The position numbers and the translations under genes are program-made. From Nitzschia sp. DOCU1 (taxonomy: Eukaryota; Bacillariophyta; Bacillariophyceae; Bacillariales; Bacillariaceae): a stretch of DNA of 64,000 nucleotides. Position 1 is the stretch's first letter. Each line of letters begins with the position of its first letter. The DNA is taken from positions 1,302,001-1,366,000 of the forward strand of contig OX595996.1 in NCBI GenBank assembly GCA_951394045.1, read 5' to 3'. The notes beneath the pieces were generated by a model. It worked only from the letters and a program-made list of their open reading frames with translations, had not been told where the DNA came from and did not search any database. This document shows, one piece after another, positions 39,395 to 50,152 of the stretch.

Positions 39395-39819
39395 GTTTCA
39401 ATTGAGCAAGCAAAGTCGAGTATTAATCGGAATGAAATGGCGCAATGGATGTGGTATCGGCCGGAAAATACTCTCGTGTGTGCATTGTTCTACCGTAGTT
39501 TCTTCCGTGAGGGTTTTGCGGGCCGCGACGAGACCGCCAAAAAAGCAAAAAGCAAATTGAAGACTCCTTTCTTTGTTGTCGCTCGAGTCGAGTCGTGAGT
39601 CGTTCGAGTCAATTTCTGAAAATCGGTCGACTTTGTCGTGACCGTCTAGCCGCCGCTGGGCTTGGATGGATATTTTTGCTTCACTTTCTTGACGCTTCGT
39701 CCACCGTCCAAGAAGCCAATCCTGCAGTCATTGTCGCAATCCCGAGGCCCGACACAACAAACATAAGCATCCATTGCCAACCGAGCAAAAGCTAGTGATT
39801 CATAGATTCCTTCATCATT
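39395..39819. promoter_or_regulatory. LRR-family 5' region (minus strand) shared with a divergent gene
   Basis: On the minus strand this matches 13555-13965 and 18740-19136, including tttgcttgctcaattga just before the ATG. The hypothetical gene at 39820 starts at the other end, so this would be a divergent control region. Confidence 0.45.
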
Positions 39820-40563
39820 ATGGCATCAGCAGCGTCGCCCGCAGACGAGACTCAGGTGTCTCCCGACGAAGCTCGCATATCGGCCTCGCTGGCACAAGAT
39901 CGACCGACCATTGAAGCAGCCGTCAAATCCTTTTTGAGTTTGGTGTGTGCTCGTAGCATGACCGTATCCATGACAGATCAAGATATTCAGTCCAGAGTCT
40001 TGTTGGGAATTGTCAAGCCTGGAGAAATGACAACAACAGCAGGAGCTTCTTCCACCACCAACCACCAGCAGGCTCTTCAAGTCGCCCGAGCGATTTTACA
40101 CTCGTGTAATGCCCATGAGTTTCCCATTCACAAAACCGTGGCCGATGCACTTCAAGCCAAACCAGGATTGACTTCTCAAGCGAAGGAACAATTGTTGGAA
40201 TTGTCCGTCGTGGCACGATTATGGAATGGACTGGTTCAATCCAAACAAAAGCCGACGCGATTTTTAGGACGAACCGCTCTGCGGCATGCGTGGCCCGATT
40301 TGGACGTGACATCCAAACTACCAAAGCCTACTGCGACAGATAGTAGTAGTGACGAAGAAGCGGCAAACATGATTTACAGTCAGCAGCTAGCATGGGTTCA
40401 AGAATTTGAACGGCTCTTATTACACCAAGCCGATCCGAATGCGACCCAAGACAATGACGCTGCACTTTTGTGGGATGCCGATGGCGGGCAAGCCGAACTG
40501 GCACGACGACGGGAACGACGACAATCGGCAGCGACAGAGCGAGGGCCCGTGACCCCATCCTAG
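39820..40563 (+). CDS. Hypothetical helical protein
   Basis: 247 residues, ATG at 39820 in good context, no intron. Mostly soluble and helical, with ISASLAQDRPTIEAAVKSFLSLV, VARAILHSCNAHEFPIHKTVADAL and a distal acidic/Asp-rich part. The C-terminus is Arg-rich (ARRRERRQSA). No signal peptide, TM or motif that I recognise. It may be real: codon use and composition look coding and no other frame competes. Confidence 0.5.
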   Translation: MASAASPADETQVSPDEARISASLAQDRPTIEAAVKSFLSLVCARSMTVSMTDQDIQSRVLLGIVKPGEMTTTAGASSTTNHQQALQVARAILHSCNAHEFPIHKTVADALQAKPGLTSQAKEQLLELSVVARLWNGLVQSKQKPTRFLGRTALRHAWPDLDVTSKLPKPTATDSSSDEEAANMIYSQQLAWVQEFERLLLHQADPNATQDNDAALLWDADGGQAELARRRERRQSAATERGPVTPS

Positions 40564-40730
40564 CAGCAGACGCTTTTTGTGGGTCAACTGCGGTGCTTCG
40601 AGGAAAATGAAGAAGCGACGACTATGATCCGCCGTAGTGGTCTTCTGTGCTAAGAATATCTTTATCATGTGCTTATGAATATCTATGGTGATAGAATACA
40701 GTAATGGCAAACTTGGTCCAAAGCGAGTGC

Positions 40731-43241
40731 CTAATGCTCCTCTGTCTTCTTTTCGTCAGTGGCCCGATCGCCATCTTCCCCATTGTCCAAAAAGGCAAAG
40801 CGTTCCTTACGGATCGCACGCCAAGCCTTTTTCGAGGCCTTGACCTCCTTTCGAATCTTGTCCTCTTCCTCTCGTTCCTTCTTGTTCGGGTCCATTATCA
40901 TGTCCAACGCTTCCGTAGGGGCATCCAAAAAGGATTGCCACAAGGACTTTTCGGCCTCCGTTTCGGGTTCCTTGTCATCTTTGAGAATCGGATTTCCTGT
41001 TTCGTAAAAGTTCAAAGCAATGAGTGAGTTAGATTCAAGAAATCTTCCACCACAGCCGATTCTCCCCTCAACATATTACATACCTTTCGCCAAGATTCGT
41101 TTTCGAATCTCTCGAGCTTCCGTAACTTTGCCCAACTTGGTCAACACCCTCTCCAAGTACACGTAAAGTAGAACCGTCTCGTGGTGTTGCGGTCCAATGT
41201 CAGGAGACTCGGTTCGTAATCGAATCAAATGGCGCAGGGTAATTTCGGCCCACACATGCAGACCGTGCTTCATAAAGAGCCCCACCTCGGCAAAGTAATC
41301 CAAAATGTACTTTTCCTGGAACCACTCCAGCGAGTCCAAGGGGGTATCTGCCACCGCTTCTTCTGCCATGACAATAAGTTCTGCCATTGTCTTGCGATCC
41401 AAGCCATCCAATGCATCATAGGCATCCTGGAAGGAATCGGTATTGTACTCCAAGCAATGGCGGTAGTGGCGGAAGCCGTCCACACCACAAACCGTCCACA
41501 TGGGCCACAAATGGACTTGGATTTCACAAATATGGTCCTTCAATTCCAAGTTGATGATACAGTCACGATAACCTCCTGGTTTGGGCTTGTGATCCGCCTT
41601 GAGAGTACTCAACTTGACACGTCGAATCAACGGGCCAAACGAATCTCGTGCCAACTCCAAGAGAGCCAACAACGACGGAAAGTCCTTTACGACCAACAGT
41701 GCCCGGCAATAGTCTGTCACCTTGAGCAAATCTCCTTCGTACTTGCGTTCCGCCTTTTTCATTGCTGCCGAAACCTCCTTGATGGGTCCAATGCCAACTT
41801 CTTCCATTCCCAAGGATCCCGCCAAAGCCTTGCAGATTTCCACCAACGACGGCATGGCAGCTTCAGCTTGCTTGCACAAATCTTGAGCCACTTGTGTACG
41901 CGTCATACGAGTATACTTGGCAAGATCCTTTTGAATGACTTCCTTGTCGATATTTTCATATCCCGTGTCTCCCGGATCCGCCAGTCCCGTCATGGAATGC
42001 AAGTAGGGATAGACCGGATCTTGTTCCAACTTGCGAAAGACTTCTTGATACTTGCGTCGGTCACGCAGCAACGAACAAATCATCCGATAAAAGTCCCATG
42101 AATCCTTAATGACAGCTCGACGCTTGGCAATACTCTCGAGAGCTTCTTCTTCAAACTCGTCGGCAGGATCACGCGAGTGTTCAATAGAATAGTAAATGCC
42201 GCTGACACTTGGCTTTTCGGACTTTTTTTGTGCCTTGGTACGAATCAATTTGTTCGAGTAGTTTGCCAAGTTGAGATATTGACCTTCAATCTGGTCGAGT
42301 TCCTTGCCGCTCAGATTGTTCTTTTTCCATTCGCGAGATTCCATTTTTCGTGGCTAAATGTACAATGACAAACAAAAAAAACGTTAGCTGACAGTCCCTT
42401 TTGTAGTAAAGGACCCCCGAATACATCCAGTACTTACGTGTTGACCCAATCGGCTCTTGTTGGCGAGCATCATGTCCATGGTCTCGAGCCACGAAATGGC
42501 AGTGCGTTGTTCACAAGCCACCAAATTCAACGTTTGTCCATCCACAGACGTAAGGATCATACCTCGTCGCGACTTGTCAAACGACGGCGCCGAGCTGGCA
42601 ATGACCATTTCTTGAACCAACTGAGATTGATCGGTCTTGGGGTTGGGTTGACTCATCAACGTCAAGGTTTGATTGGACGTGTCCAATCGATAAATCAAGA
42701 TTCCTTCGGGAACCCGATGGTATCGATTCTGTTTGCGATACTCTTTGGAGGCTGCCTTTTTCTTGGCATAATGCGCCTTGCGTGCCAAAATCGCTTTCTT
42801 GCGGGCAATCTCCCATTCTCGCAAACTCATAATGGCCGCATCCGTCGATTGACAACAATTCCACCACTTGGCAGGCTTGCCTGCCGCAGCGTCCGGCTTG
42901 GGCGGAATCGTCATGCGTTCTCGTTCCGATTCCGTAGTCAAGACCGTCCCATCATCGCCGACATCATTGAGCAAACTCACACTAGCTTCCAATTCAATGG
43001 CATTGCGACCTTCTCCTTCGGCAGGAGGCCACACATACGCGGGATCGACAAAGGCAGCCTCCAAGACGGTTCCATACGAACCAAACGTGGCAGTGGCGGG
43101 GGCTGGTGATTCGGGTTGGATATGGGCATTGGGTTTCATGACCGCCATGGCCTCGTCACGTTTACCACTACCACGACCACCTTCCATTTTGGAAGGGGTA
43201 GTGACTGTGATTTTGGTGGTGCCACGATTTCGGTTCGTCAT
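40731..43241 (-). CDS. PH-like domain plus RelA/SpoT-like domain protein, three exons
   Basis: Exons 43241-42438, 42353-41084, 40996-40731. Introns are 84 nt (GTAAGT...TTTAG, phase 0) and 87 nt (GTATGT...ACAG, phase 1). Product 779 residues. The N-terminal 140 residues are disordered; a basic helix (REWEIARKKAILARKAHYAKKKA) follows. Residues about 180-268 look like a PH domain: GILIYRLD, RRGMILTSVDGQTLNLVA and a closing helix with SWLETMDMML. The second exon has DFYRMICSLL and LKVTDYCRALLVVKDF, then RRVKLSTLKADHKPKPGGYRDCIINLELKDHICEIQVHL, whose GYRD and EIQVHL resemble the RelA/SpoT nucleotidyltransferase fold. The C-terminus is helical and TPR-like. Nucleotide activity is unproven; the RelA link is by motif only. 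Confidence 0.6.
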
Positions 43242-44033
43242 CGTTTCTGCTACTTTTCTGGATGCTTTGCTCAAGGTCAAAATAACCAAGAACTGAAACG
43301 AGAGAAGACGTTCCAAGTTCTGTAGAATATGGAGCCCACTACTACTCTACTACCAGACTCAGGAAGTGTGAGAGTTTCACACACACACAATTCGGCAGTT
43401 GAAATGAGGTGCTCGTTGTTGTTGCAGCTTTTTATTGTGGAGAGGGCAATCTCATCATCGCGCACGCAATGGTTTTCGCATTGCATTGCATTGCATGATG
43501 GTGGGAAAAGCTTACGTTACTACCGGATCCATTGGAAAGAGGGTAGACGTGCTCGGAGGAGGCTATGCCGATTATTGGCGGGAATGGAAAAAATTTGATA
43601 TCTATATTCATCATTGAATATGTCAATAATACTAAGTAATATTCCGAGTTCATTGGTTTCGGCGCGCGCACTACAAAGTTTGAAGGTGTGCGTTTTTCTT
43701 GGTGGGAGTGGATTTGCTAATCGAAGAAGTCATTTAATTGACACACTCGACTTGACTAGGTAGAACTCCGAAAAGCTAGCTAACGCTACACTGTGTAGTC
43801 CCTGGACATCTAGAGATTTTGGAGTAGAATCATCGTCTCTGTGCTATACACAGCCTCTATATGTAAACAACATAGTTTCTATCCCGCCAACTGGAAAGCA
43901 TTATATCGTACGTAGAATCGCTGGACATGCTGTTGGGATTGACGAGCCGAGAACAAACTAGGCCCTCTATCCACAAAGACACACATGCATGCACTATAGT
44001 AAACAAGCCACCAAAAATTCAATCCATTTAAAG
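43242..44033. other. Intergenic, no gene seen
   Basis: About 790 bases between the RelA-like gene's start and the VTC1-like gene's end. Short frames only; a few (ca) and (tgcat) microsatellite tracts (43375-43390, 43478-43500). Confidence 0.4.
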
Positions 44034-44912
44034 TCATGAAAAATGCGCCAAGACAACCAAGAACTGAGCGACAAGAGCACCCGCAAATACAACGCCGACA
44101 ACGACGGGTCCCCATCGATCTTCATATGGTCCTGGTGATCTTGATGCAATCATAAAGGTTCGTTTGGAAACTGAGAAACAAGAAATTACGACGAAGGAAC
44201 GAAAGTTTGAGCTGCACGTCGAAAGCTGTGGTACTGCCGCTATAGTCGAACCACTTACATTGCATCATTGCGTAGATGATGATACCGATGGAGATCGGAA
44301 GAAGTAGCACCGACACCCAATCCATTAAACTTCCTGTTTCCGTGCGAGACCCAAGCGCCATGGAAATACCAGCCAGCAGAATTCCCGTATGCATCCATTG
44401 TAAAAAGGTACGTTCTCCCGCAAAAAACAGTTTCGGGGCTGCCTTTTTGGCGCTTTCATCCAAAGCCGAAAATTTCACATGGTGCTTCTTTGGAAGTCCA
44501 AATAGAGTCTTCATTGCCGAATTTAGAATGCCACCGTTAGGATTTTCGCCGCCGCCTCCCAATGGATCACTCTCGTTTCGTCTGGACGACGATTTTAGCA
44601 GGCTCTCCACTCGTTCCAATGGCGTTAACTCGGATTCATCCTATAATTTTGTCAGGTAGTGCAACAAAATCCCCCCACAAGAAGAAACGTCTGAGAAAAC
44701 AAGTTTCCCCTATTTTGCAATTCAAAAGACGATAACTCCAGAACCAAACTTACGACGAAATTCAAGAGCTTGGGCGCGAAATCATCGGGGTCGACGCTAG
44801 CCGGAATCTCCTCCACATCGACTCCCTCATCGCCGGCATCTCTCACAGAAACTGAAGTTCCCGGTTTATGCGGAACAAAGTACGGTTGATTCGCAATTGG
44901 AAGGGGTGCCAT
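44034..44912 (-). CDS. VTC1/DUF202-type membrane protein, paralogue 1
   Basis: Exons 44912-44754, 44640-44259, 44170-44034; introns 113 nt (phase 0) and 88 nt (phase 1). Product 225 residues. A soluble N-terminus (about 125 residues) is followed by three TM helices: FFAGERTFLQWMHTGILLAG, VLLLPISIGIIIYAMMQ, and after SPGPYEDRWGP a last one, VVVGVVFAGALVAQFLVV. The ERTFLxWMH and PGPYxDRxGP motifs define the VTC1/DUF202 family, a subunit of the vacuolar transporter chaperone that makes and imports polyphosphate. Likely vacuole or acidocalcisome membrane. It has no SPX or catalytic VTC4-type domain. Exon structure matches the divergent neighbour. Confidence 0.8.
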
Positions 44913-45326
44913 GGTGTCAACTAAGCTAAATCGTCAAGAGGAGCTTCACTGCCGCATGGCACTGAAAGGTAAACACCCGCTTGGCAACTTCGAAAATAGC
45001 GAGACCACGTCGAGGCTTCCTGCCTCGGCGAAGCGAACACCAGCGAATCTCCACACCGGTATCTCGCATCCTCGCCAGATCGAATCTTCGCTCGAATCTC
45101 CAACGAAATCTCGTCTCAAACGCGATAAACGCTATTTCGTGTCGTTTGTGCGGGTGCAGCCAGTGTCATCGGACTGTCGTCGGAAGCATGTCGCCGACGT
45201 GCCACAACAACGCCCCGCGGACCCACTCTCAAGAGAAATTCTTCGTTGGATTATTCCCATCCACATCGTCGCCACCATTTTTAGTGAAGCATTTCTCTTG
45301 TGAACCTGTTGTAAATTCTTTGGAAA
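44913..45326. promoter_or_regulatory. Divergent intergenic region between VTC1-like paralogues
   Basis: About 410 bp between the two start codons. An open plus frame (44911-45303) has no ATG-supported product or domain. A shared promoter is plausible from the arrangement only. Confidence 0.4.
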
Positions 45327-46218
45327 ATGCCAGAAACAACGCCTCTTCTCTCTGGTGCCGATGGCAGTAATTACTATTTCCTCAACAATGGAACCGAAGG
45401 TAATACTCCCTTGGTGCGGGATGGCGATGGTGCCGCCGTTGTCGAAGGCATCCCGGACGGCGCGAATCCCCTCGAGTTCGAGCCAAAGAAACTTGGACCC
45501 AAAAGACAGGTAGGAAAATTCCAGATTCCTGTCTCAAAATACGCGTCTTGTGCACCAATCACGGAATCTCTCATCTCACACCACACTCCTTATTTTTTCT
45601 CCGACCCCTTCGACTTGGGCTCTTCAAATGAAAATACAATCTATTTGGGAATGCAATCATGATATGACAGGTAGTTACGACTGTTCCGGAAGAAGATAAG
45701 AAGGGTTTCTTTGCCAAGTTCTTTGAGAAAAAGCCCCATTCGAACAAAAATCCGAGTATGGTGAAGCCAAGAAAGGCACCCATCAAAGTCGAGCCCAAAG
45801 TATTCTTTGCCAACGAACGTACCTTTTTGGCGTGGATGCATATTTCGATTATATTGGCGGGAGCTTCGATCGCAATCTTGGCATTTTCGGGTTCAAGTGA
45901 GAATCCTGGTTCACAGATTTATGGGGTTGTCATGCTGCCAGTCGCTATTGCTTTCATCATCTATTCCATGTATCAATGTGAGTAGATCTTGGGATCGATG
46001 GGATAATTTTTGGAAAGGATTCGTGCGTCGTCGCTTTACTGACAATCGTGTTTTTGCTTTTGCGCTCCAATACTATAGATGTAAGAAGGGCGTACATGAT
46101 CCGAAATAAACACCCTGGCCCCTATGATGATACCGTTGGACCGACTGTGCTGGGTATTATGCTGATGCTTTCCATTGTGGCGCAATTTGCTATCAAATTG
46201 TATTCCATGTCAGCGTAA
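45327..46218 (+). CDS. VTC1/DUF202-type membrane protein, paralogue 2
   Basis: Exons 45327-45509, 45671-45977, 46079-46218; introns 161 nt (phase 0) and 101 nt (phase 1, GTGAGT...TATAG). Product 209 residues. Same architecture as the minus-strand neighbour: acidic N-terminus, FFANERTFLAWMHISIILAGAS, VVMLPVAIAFIIYSMYQ, YVRRAYMIRNKHPGPYDDTVGPTVLGIMLMLSIVAQF. Both introns fall at equivalent positions with the same phases, so the pair arose by inverted duplication. Expected role: polyphosphate or phosphate handling with a VTC4-type catalytic subunit, which is not in this window. Confidence 0.8.
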
Positions 46219-46502
46219 TAATTGTCGACAGTCTGCTGAAACGGAAAATCGCAATTTTAATCGTCGTGTTATAGATAAGCGCCCGAGAATTAGAGTAACA
46301 CACAGTTTTCCGCGAGCATCATTTGATGGCGTTGACAGATTCTGTGGAACATTGACTCGGAACACTACCAGTGTCAAACCCGGCAACCCCCCTTCTAGTA
46401 GTCAATTATTCTATCGTTTATCTGTGCATTTGTTCGCAGGAGGTCGGCCACGGTCCTATGTACACGAATGGCTCGGAAGGATTGCGTGTAAGATATAGTT
46501 CA
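46219..46502. other. Intergenic between convergent genes
   Basis: Short 3' flanks; nothing recognised. Confidence 0.4.
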
Positions 46503-47729
46503 TCAATCGTCCTTTCCGAGTGGCAGATTTTCAAGCCAAGGGATCATGTAGCCATTCACTTGGTCAGGAGCCTCGTCATGTGGACAGTGGCCCACGTTGT
46601 CTAACACAATCAATTGGAACAAGCTCTCATCTTTGACATAACGATGAAATTCCGTGGCGGGGTGCATACCTCGGTCCACTGGCGTCCACGGATCAGCCCC
46701 GCCCCATATGGCAAGTACAGGGCAATCTAGTTTGGGCAAAATAGATTCCGGTGTCGGCCCCGGTGGGCCACCAAACACCCTGAGAAAGACAGCTTGCGCA
46801 CCCTCGTCGTTACCAGGCTCCAACAAGGTTTCCAGTAACTCTTCATCCACATTTTCTGCATTGCGATACACACCCTGGCTTCGCAGAATAGATTCAACGT
46901 TTTCACGAGTCTTGAAATTTCGAAAGAAATATCCACCCAAGCGAGGTCCTAACATGACCGTCTTGAAAAAGTGGGCCACGGGTCGAAACCATGGCGGCAG
47001 ATCTTCGTATCGAAAGGCCGTCATGCCCCCAGCACAATTGAACAAGACAACTCCCCGCACCATGTCCGGAAGATGCTCTGCCACAGCCAAACTACAGAGA
47101 CCCCCGATCGAGTTACCAGCCACGACCCACTTTTTGCGTGGCAATTTAGTGGAGGGTAGTGTCGCGTCCATGGCCAGAACAAAATCTCGACAAAGTTCTG
47201 CAAAGAGTTCAATGGAATACTCCAAATCGGGCTTGTCGGAGGCTCCAAAGCCCAACATATCAATCGCATATACGCGATATCCTGCTGCCTCCAATGCGGG
47301 AAATTGATGTCGAAAATGTCCTACACTGGCGCCAAATCCATGAACTAACAGAATCGGTGGTCCATTGATCGGTCCTTCCACTCGATAATTGATATTGTAG
47401 ACCTTGTCATCTTCTGGTCGACGCCACTTGAAGGTTTCATAATGACGACGGACAAGAGGGAGCGGTAAGGAATCGAGCGCGTCTTGAAGTTCGGCGACCG
47501 CGGTTTGATTGGAGCCTTTTGTGAGAGGGCTCTCGCTACTGCCGTCTTTATAATTCAGCACCTGAGGAACTCGGCCGGTCGTAGTGGTCATCGTCGAAGG
47601 CTGGATTGTCTTCATGGTGCTACTTCTTGTCGGGATGGTCGGCAGGAATGCGTTGGACCTTTGGACGAGGAATGATATTGCTGCCATGCATTGGTACCAC
47701 CGAATTCTGGGACCGTTTGTTGAGGTCAT
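46503..47729 (-). CDS. Plastid-targeted alpha/beta hydrolase
   Basis: 408 residues from ATG at 47729; the frame runs to 47804 without ATG. The N-terminus MTSTNGPRIRWYQCMAAISFLVQRSNA|FLPTIP fits a signal peptide plus diatom plastid motif (Phe at +1). Core: ILLVHGFGASVGHFRHQFP (oxyanion HG), AIDMLGFGASDKP, nucleophile GNSIGG with following LCSLAVAEHLPDMVRGVVLFNCAGGMT, acid IWGGADPWTPVD and base VGHCPHDE. This set matches plant/algal plastid hydrolases around pheophytinase and CLD1-like enzymes (chlorophyll dephytylation). Substrate specificity cannot be set from sequence; other plastid esterases are possible. Confidence 0.8.
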   Translation of the reverse strand: MTSTNGPRIRWYQCMAAISFLVQRSNAFLPTIPTRSSTMKTIQPSTMTTTTGRVPQVLNYKDGSSESPLTKGSNQTAVAELQDALDSLPLPLVRRHYETFKWRRPEDDKVYNINYRVEGPINGPPILLVHGFGASVGHFRHQFPALEAAGYRVYAIDMLGFGASDKPDLEYSIELFAELCRDFVLAMDATLPSTKLPRKKWVVAGNSIGGLCSLAVAEHLPDMVRGVVLFNCAGGMTAFRYEDLPPWFRPVAHFFKTVMLGPRLGGYFFRNFKTRENVESILRSQGVYRNAENVDEELLETLLEPGNDEGAQAVFLRVFGGPPGPTPESILPKLDCPVLAIWGGADPWTPVDRGMHPATEFHRYVKDESLFQLIVLDNVGHCPHDEAPDQVNGYMIPWLENLPLGKDD

Positions 47730-48241
47730 TGTCAATGTCTGGTTGGTGGATAGAATATGGCTGGCGTAGAGTTTGCTACCAAACTGAGGCTTCCTTTCCA
47801 ACAATGCTGACTCAAGTCACACAGCAGAACCAGGTATATCGTCTGAACCTTCTTTTGTGATCCAAAGAATGGCCACCGTATTGCGTCGCTGCACACAACA
47901 GAAGACTAGTGTCATGGTCGGGAGCGAGACGACATGATAGGGAGAAAAGAGACCATCTGCCGCGTGTTCTCAGCGGGATAGAATTCGTGACGTCACCTAC
48001 GAAAGGAAGATGCGCCGGGCAGTGGCGAGCAAGGCGTGCCCCATCGATCCTTATCAAAAGTTAACGTAATAGTTGCGGTAGCTGGATAGAGTAGTGCTTA
48101 CTCTTCGCTGCTTTAACTATGCCGACACTATAGAAGGTCACATCGGATCAGGAGCTACAAAGTATCGTACCAGTGTACCAGGTAGTGTCTATTGTTAACT
48201 TCTAGTGGTTGTGGGAATCCATTGCATCGTGCATCCTTGTC
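47730..48241. other. Intergenic, no gene seen
   Basis: Promoter side of the hydrolase and 3' flank of the nuclease gene. Nothing recognised. Confidence 0.4.
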
Positions 48242-49528
48242 TCAGGATAATGGTTCCCACAAGGTTCCCGGAACAAAGCGTTCGCGGCAAACATGACAAT
48301 AGCAAAAACTTCGATCGCAGCCTACAAATGCCTTGGGGTCCTGCAGTGCCACCAAATCGGAAATTTCTTGCCAGGTTTTACTCAAATCTTGATGGATACT
48401 TTGCAACACTTGGTTTCTTTGCTCGGGGGTTTCGCCCAAGTCATATCGCCAGGGTGTCGCCACTCCCTCCTCACTGGTCAGATACAATAATTCCAAATAG
48501 CGAAGATCCAGTGTTTGTAGGGATGCCAATGTAGGATCGTTACCATAACTGGCGCCTTTTTCTCGGAGGAGCAACGCATACACTTTGAGTTGATAAAAGG
48601 CTTCTTCCACAATTCGGTCATTGACGGGTTTGGTATACTTGAGACTGGGTGCCTTGCCCGTCTTGTAATCGACAATTTTCAAAGAAACCCCACCACCTCT
48701 ACGGACGGTGCCAGCGTCGTAATTATCCTTGACCATGTCGAGTCGATCGACAATGCCCCGCATATAAAATGTTTCGGGAGCCGTTGTGGCATTGGTTTCG
48801 GGAGCCGCCGTCGCTGTACTTCCGAATCGAGGATCCACCGTCAAATGCGAATGCAACCAAATTTCACGCCGCAATGGATTGGGCCGTGTCACGCATCGAG
48901 GATCTTCCACTCGATAATAATTCTCTAGAAGTTGTAACGCGGAGGCGCCCCACTCTTTTTCCAATTCCAAATCCCAAGTATTATTATCCGCAGTAGTATC
49001 ATTCCTTTCAAATAAAAATCGATACTTTTCTGACAAGCGTTGTTTGCCCCACGAAACTCGTAACAAATTTTGAAGCGTTTCCAAGGTCCGATCGGAAGGA
49101 TCCAAATCAAACAACTTTTCCAAGGCCTCGTGACACATGGTTCCCTTGGCGGTAGCCAACGAAGTGGGCTGACGCAACTTGTATAAATATTGCAAAAGAT
49201 AAGATTGAGGACATTTTTTGAATTCCAGTACGGCCGAAGGACTGAGTGAGGATGGCCGAGGAATGGCTCCAAATTGATCGGGATGTAATAATTCCAGGTC
49301 GCCAAGGAGTGTAGTATTGTGGCTATTGTCACCAGCACTACTAGCGACGGCTAGTGACGATTTGCATCTCTTGAAAAAGGCAACAGTAGTGCAAGGACAC
49401 CCGGTTGCTCTTGTTCTTCTTACAGAAGGAATCGCCCACAAGAATCCACCCACCCGTACCGTCATTGTTGTCGAAAGAACACAAAGGGCGAAAGAACAAT
49501 GCCACCAACTGCTTCGTATTGACAACAT
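48242..49528 (-). CDS. PD-(D/E)XK nuclease with Fe-S cysteine set (RecB/Cas4-like fold)
   Basis: 428 residues from ATG at 49528; open frame continues upstream but starts in unlikely sequence. The N-terminal about 55 residues are hydrophobic then Arg-rich (FLWAIPSVRRTRA), suggesting organelle import. Domain: SPSAVLEFKKCPQSYLLQYLYKL (C106), GTMCHEALEKLF, MRGIVDRLD, LKIVDYKTGKAP (metal-binding Asp and DYKxGK Lys), EEAFYQLKVYALLLRE, and C-terminal CDRSFCYCHVC (C404, C409, C411, C414). One N-terminal plus a C-terminal Cys cluster is the Fe-S arrangement of AddB/Cas4/Dna2-type nucleases. No helicase or CRISPR context, so an organellar DNA-repair or resection nuclease is likely. Confidence 0.75.
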   Translation of the reverse strand: MLSIRSSWWHCSFALCVLSTTMTVRVGGFLWAIPSVRRTRATGCPCTTVAFFKRCKSSLAVASSAGDNSHNTTLLGDLELLHPDQFGAIPRPSSLSPSAVLEFKKCPQSYLLQYLYKLRQPTSLATAKGTMCHEALEKLFDLDPSDRTLETLQNLLRVSWGKQRLSEKYRFLFERNDTTADNNTWDLELEKEWGASALQLLENYYRVEDPRCVTRPNPLRREIWLHSHLTVDPRFGSTATAAPETNATTAPETFYMRGIVDRLDMVKDNYDAGTVRRGGGVSLKIVDYKTGKAPSLKYTKPVNDRIVEEAFYQLKVYALLLREKGASYGNDPTLASLQTLDLRYLELLYLTSEEGVATPWRYDLGETPEQRNQVLQSIHQDLSKTWQEISDLVALQDPKAFVGCDRSFCYCHVCRERFVPGTLWEPLS

Positions 49529-50152
49529 ATAAAATAAAATGCAAGGGGCGTTTACAAATGCAAATGGAGCAAAAGTCGAAATGTCAAACTCTATCAAAAA
49601 ATGACAACAGGTGGCTTTTGGGTTTGGGAGAGAAGAAAGGAAGAAGGGTGATGAGCACCCATCCATCACATCATTGTTGCCTACGAGCTACGACAGATGG
49701 CACCGTATCTTTGGTGGTTGGAAGCAGATTGGGCGGGAATACCTGACAGACAGCAAGACCGGAATTATTTGGCACATACAAATAATTAGTGGCCAAGTTT
49801 GGCTTTCTGTCGTACTTACGGTCGGAATCCTTTGAATGCACAAAAGCCACCTAATTCTCAACTGGGAACCCGTGTCACACTTGCGGCGAATCGGTATTTT
49901 CAAAATAATCCAATCTTCATGACTGAAGATTGGTATCTCGCGGCATACATTTTTTGGCACCGGCCAGGCGCAACAAAAAACTTGCACCCGCGCTTGCCCA
50001 TTTCCTTCCCTCTCATCCTTTCTGCGGCACAGTAGAGTGCAAGCTCCCTATCTTTCCCTTGCGCTCCTTGCGGCTGCTGCCGTCGTATCCATCATCATCA
50101 TCCACATCGTTCGTCACGTTCTTCCATTCATCAACATTATCCTCTAGGAAGC
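49529..50152. other. Intergenic, divergent promoter region
   Basis: No domain-bearing frame seen between the nuclease and the coiled-coil/disordered protein gene. Confidence 0.4.

Noticed and set aside
44911..45303. Plus-strand 130-residue frame between the VTC1-like genes
   Set aside because: No domain, unsuitable start, lies in the divergent promoter region.
48242..49528. Cas4-like nuclease as part of a CRISPR or phage system
   Set aside because: Neighbours are ordinary nuclear genes and the protein has an organelle-type N-terminus.
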